Virus record (IMG/VR): IMGVR_UViG_3300042294_001856
Span: 1 to 22,773 of that record
Direction: 5' to 3' (one strand)
Length of the DNA: 22,773 nucleotides
From: a virus
Shown here: one piece after another, positions 20,206 to 22,773 of the stretch
How the letters are laid out: every line of letters starts with the position of its first letter
Numbering within the stretch: the stretch's first letter is position 1
The notes under the pieces: generated by a model
Told to the model about the DNA's origin: nothing
Databases searched by the model: none
Seen by the model: only the letters and a program-made list of their open reading frames with translations
Translations under genes and position numbers: made by a program

Positions 20206-20994
20206 ATGGCCGGTGTTGCAGCAGCAATTATTGGTGGGGCCGCAGCGCTTGGCGGCGCGGCTATCGGCGCGTACGGGGCCAATCAAGCCGCAAACACGCA
20301 AGCGAACGCAGCCCAAGCGGCTCTTAACGCGCAAGAGCGTATGCTTGAGCGCCAGCTAGAGCTGAACGAGCCGTTCCGGGCGGGCGGCATCACCTCCATG
20401 AACCAGTTGCTGACGCTTCTGGGCCTGCCAGGCGGTGACCCCAACTCAGCATCCTACGGCTCTCTGGCGCAGCCGTTCGACATGACTAAATTCGAGGCCG
20501 ACCCCGGCTACGGATTTCGGATGCAGGAGGGCATGAAGGCGCTGGAGAACTCGGCTGCCGCGCGCGGCGGCCTTCTGTCGGGCGCGACGCTGAAGGGCGT
20601 TAACCGTTTCAGCCAAGGCCTCGCGTCGCAAGAGTACCAGAACGCTTTCAACCGCTATCAGATTGAGCGTAACGCTCGTCTGAACCCGCTTCAGAGCCTC
20701 ATGGGGGCCGGTCAGACCGCCACTAACCAGTTGACGGGAGCTATGGGGCAGGCCGGGCAAGGCATGGCGCAGACCTACGGTAATCTCGGTCAAGCGCAGG
20801 CTTCGGCGTATGTGGGCGGGGCACAAGCGGGTATGCAGGGCTTGCAGGGTATCGGTAACGTGGCGCAGAATTACTACAGCAATCAGATGCTGGCCCCAGT
20901 ATTCGCGCGTATGGCGGGCGGCGGCGCTTCGTCACACCCGTACTCGTTTGGGGCTGGCGGTTACACGGGTATGGGTCCGTTTATCGGAGGTTAA
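20206..20994 (+). CDS. DNA ejection / internal virion protein
   Basis: In P22-like phages, gp7, gp16 and gp20 leave the head before the DNA and form a conduit through the cell envelope. This 262-residue protein has the usual features: a hydrophobic Ala/Gly N-terminus (about 4-25, AAAIIGGAAALGGAAIGAYG), then a helical region, and the pattern EPFRAGGITSMNQLLTLLG, FEADPGYGFRMQEGMKALEN, SAAARGGLLSGATLKGVNRF, ASQEYQNAFNRY familiar from phage DNA-transfer proteins. The C-terminus is Gly/Gln-rich and repetitive. It begins one base after the cupin-SET gene. The general role is well supported; equivalence to a particular P22 protein is not. Confidence 0.82.
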   Translation: MAGVAAAIIGGAAALGGAAIGAYGANQAANTQANAAQAALNAQERMLERQLELNEPFRAGGITSMNQLLTLLGLPGGDPNSASYGSLAQPFDMTKFEADPGYGFRMQEGMKALENSAAARGGLLSGATLKGVNRFSQGLASQEYQNAFNRYQIERNARLNPLQSLMGAGQTATNQLTGAMGQAGQGMAQTYGNLGQAQASAYVGGAQAGMQGLQGIGNVAQNYYSNQMLAPVFARMAGGGASSHPYSFGAGGYTGMGPFIGG

Positions 20995-21000
20995 TCTACC

Positions 21001-22467
21001 ATGGCTGATTTCGGACTCGCAGCACAGATTGGACGCGGTGGTGGCGGCGGCAACGCCATGGCGCAGCCGGTCGATCCCATGAACCGTATGACGCAGTTGA
21101 TGCAGCTTCAGCAGTTGCAGCAGAACATGATGTTGGCTCGCGAGCAGGAAGCGCGCGAAGCCGCGTTAGCGCCTTTGCGCCGACAAAATCTTGAGCGCGA
21201 AATTGAGGCCGGGGGCGGGCGCATCAATCTTCTGCGCGAGCAAACTGGTCAGGCGGCTGCGACGCGGCAGCAGGCTGAGCGCACCGAACGCGCGGAAGTT
21301 GCTGCGCTCGACTACATCGCAAAAACGCCGCCCGAGCTGCGCGCCGATCCCGCGCGACTGGATGCGCTGCGCAAGTCTAACCCTGGCGCGTACAACTTCA
21401 TGACCGAAACCATTGCTAAAGCGCGCGCGTTGCAGGAAAAAGCGCGCGCGGAAGGGTTTTCGGCGGATCGGGCGCAGTTTGAGTTTCAGAAGACAGCCTT
21501 GAGCGGTATGTCATCGCTGTTGCCAGCGGTGTCGGAGCGCACATGGCCAGCGATCTACGACGACTACCGCAAGATCGACCCTGTTGGCGCTCGCGTCATC
21601 GGCCCGGATTTCACACCCGAAAACGTCGCCGCGCTGCGCGCGCGCATCCAAGACCGCGCCGATTTGCGGTTTGAAACAGATCCGCAGGGCTTTGAATACA
21701 TCGTCAACACCCGCGACGGGTCAAAAACACCCGTCGTTAAGCGCGGCGTTAATCCGCCCGCGACATCGCAGTTTGGTGCGCTTGACATGGGCGCGCGCAT
21801 TAACACGCCGCAGATGATTGGTCAGGGTGCCGCCGGGCTTGTGTCGCCCGCCGCTATGGAGCCGTCCGGTGCAGCTCCCATCATCCAGCCGCGCGCGGTT
21901 GCGCCTGAGACAGCGGGTGCTGCGCCTATGGCGGCTGCGCCTGCGCCGACTGCGGCGGCCTCCCCCGGGCCGAGGGCTGCGGCCGAAGCTGAAAAAACTC
22001 GCGCCACGGAAACGGCTAAAGCTGAAGTTGTCAGCGAAGACCGCCGTCGCGGAGCAGGCGAGGTTCTCAAAGCGCTTAACGATGCGAAGATTGAAGACCT
22101 TATCACCAAATCAACGTCAGGCATTGTTCAGCGGACGTTGGCAGGTGTTCCGGGCGCTTTTGGTGTAGCCACATCAGGTATGGAGCGTATCGGGCAGCTT
22201 GCCACTATAGAAAGCCAAATCATCACTCAGATCTTGGGTGGTAAGCTGGGCGGCGGCATATCTGACGCCGACGTTAAACTTGTGAAAGCGGGCGTAGCCG
22301 ACATTGCCAACCCAGACATACCCGCAAACCAGCGTCTTGCCGCCTTTCGTCAGTTGAAGAACAACCTTTCGGCCTTGGCATCCGGCAAGGAAATCGCCGT
22401 TGCGACGCCTACGCGTGGAGCGGCAGAAAAGAACGCCGTAGACACAAACAACCCTTTTTTGAGGTGA
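21001..22467 (+). CDS. Second ejection-type internal protein
   Basis: A 488-residue protein rich in Ala, Gln and Arg. Residues about 25-105 are a long charged helix with glutamine runs (MTQLMQLQQLQQNMMLAREQ); residues about 105-240 are a more ordered helical block; about 280-340 is an Ala/Pro-rich linker; and the C-terminal part (about 350-465) is helical again, with hydrophobic stretches such as GIVQRTLAGVPGAFGVATSG. Such linker-rich architecture, following a clear ejection protein, indicates another injected protein of the gp16/gp20 class. No lytic transglycosylase motif is visible. The ATG at 21001 follows a GGAGG at the end of the preceding gene. Confidence 0.72.
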   Translation: MADFGLAAQIGRGGGGGNAMAQPVDPMNRMTQLMQLQQLQQNMMLAREQEAREAALAPLRRQNLEREIEAGGGRINLLREQTGQAAATRQQAERTERAEVAALDYIAKTPPELRADPARLDALRKSNPGAYNFMTETIAKARALQEKARAEGFSADRAQFEFQKTALSGMSSLLPAVSERTWPAIYDDYRKIDPVGARVIGPDFTPENVAALRARIQDRADLRFETDPQGFEYIVNTRDGSKTPVVKRGVNPPATSQFGALDMGARINTPQMIGQGAAGLVSPAAMEPSGAAPIIQPRAVAPETAGAAPMAAAPAPTAAASPGPRAAAEAEKTRATETAKAEVVSEDRRRGAGEVLKALNDAKIEDLITKSTSGIVQRTLAGVPGAFGVATSGMERIGQLATIESQIITQILGGKLGGGISDADVKLVKAGVADIANPDIPANQRLAAFRQLKNNLSALASGKEIAVATPTRGAAEKNAVDTNNPFLR

Positions 22468-22470
22468 CCA

Positions 22471-22773
22471 ATGTTTACGGCCGCCGAAATTCTTCAAAGC
22501 CCTGACTACACCAACGCTAATGCCGCAACTAAGCAGGCAATCTTTGACAAGCACATCGCTTCGTCGCCGGATTTTTCAGGGGCCAACGCCGCAACGCAAG
22601 CGGCCATCCGGCAGCGTTTTGGTCTGTCAGCGCCGCAGGCTGAAGAAGACAAATCAATGCTCGCTGGCGCGGCGCGCGGCGCGGTCCCTTACGCGGGGGC
22701 TATGGGCGCTGGTGCGTTGATCGGCGGCGGTTTGGGTGCTGCGGTGGGCGGTCCTTTGGGCGCGGTCGGCGGC
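22471..22773 (+). CDS. Third ejection-type protein, cut by right edge
   Basis: Open from ATG to the window end (101 codons). The N-terminus holds two tandem units of 22 residues, SPDYTNANAATKQAIFDKHI and SPDFSGANAATQAAIRQRF, a form I know from the start of large phage internal and transglycosylase-type proteins. After a short acidic link the protein turns hydrophobic and glycine-rich (GAMGAGALIGGGLGAAVGGP), probably membrane-inserting. AGGTGACC is a good ribosome site. The missing C-terminal part would tell whether it carries a murein-cleaving domain. Confidence 0.7.
   Translation, partial: MFTAAEILQSPDYTNANAATKQAIFDKHIASSPDFSGANAATQAAIRQRFGLSAPQAEEDKSMLAGAARGAVPYAGAMGAGALIGGGLGAAVGGPLGAVGG

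Overview
The window reads as part of a tailed double-stranded DNA phage (or prophage) genome of high G+C content, with a short-tailed, P22-like virion. The evidence is a P22-type set in typical order: terminase, gp1-like portal, scaffold, gp5-like coat, gp4-like and gp10-like tail-hub proteins, then alanine/glycine-rich ejection proteins. The G+C bias and gene style would suit a proteobacterial, perhaps alphaproteobacterial, host. That host is an inference; no host gene, integrase, tRNA or attachment site is visible.

Left arm (1-2876, minus strand): a tightly packed leftward operon that looks early. From its promoter end it encodes a cysteine-rich phage protein (2130-2876), a 29-residue membrane peptide, a small helical protein, a shortened DNA polymerase sliding clamp (1059-1700), three small unknown proteins, a 37-residue membrane peptide and a gene running off the left edge. 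Two matched sigma70-like promoters (TTGACS, 17 bp, TARACA) precede the first two genes. A roughly 52 bp double-hairpin element begins at the stop codon of two successive genes.

Control region (2877-3752): about 875 bp between the leftward and rightward operons, with no convincing gene. It holds four large inverted repeats (17 bp arms, 11-12 bp spacer) arranged as two pairs, each pair with a 62 bp internal offset. It also holds a cluster of related ATGACCCA sites at 11 bp period, an AT-rich stretch beside GC palindromes and flanked by an 11 bp inverted repeat, and a G-quadruplex-type G-run. It is the best candidate here for operators, a replication origin or a packaging site.

Right arm (3753-22773, plus strand): packaging and virion genes, mostly spaced by a few bases or overlapping. 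These are small and large terminase, a beta-rich virion protein, three very basic mini-proteins, portal, a DUF5856-like protein, and a tail-fibre/spike cassette (9132-12361) of noticeably lower G+C placed between portal and scaffold. Then come scaffold, coat with a hairpin attenuator, a decoration-like protein with a strong terminator, tail accessory factor, tail hub, a second fibre module, a cupin-SET fusion protein, and three ejection-type proteins, the last cut by the right edge.

Most unusual items: the cupin-SET fusion (19410-20204), the duplicated pairs of inverted-repeat sites (2948-3566), the repeated double hairpin of the early operon, and the shortened sliding clamp. All family assignments come from reading the protein sequences by eye; no database search was run.
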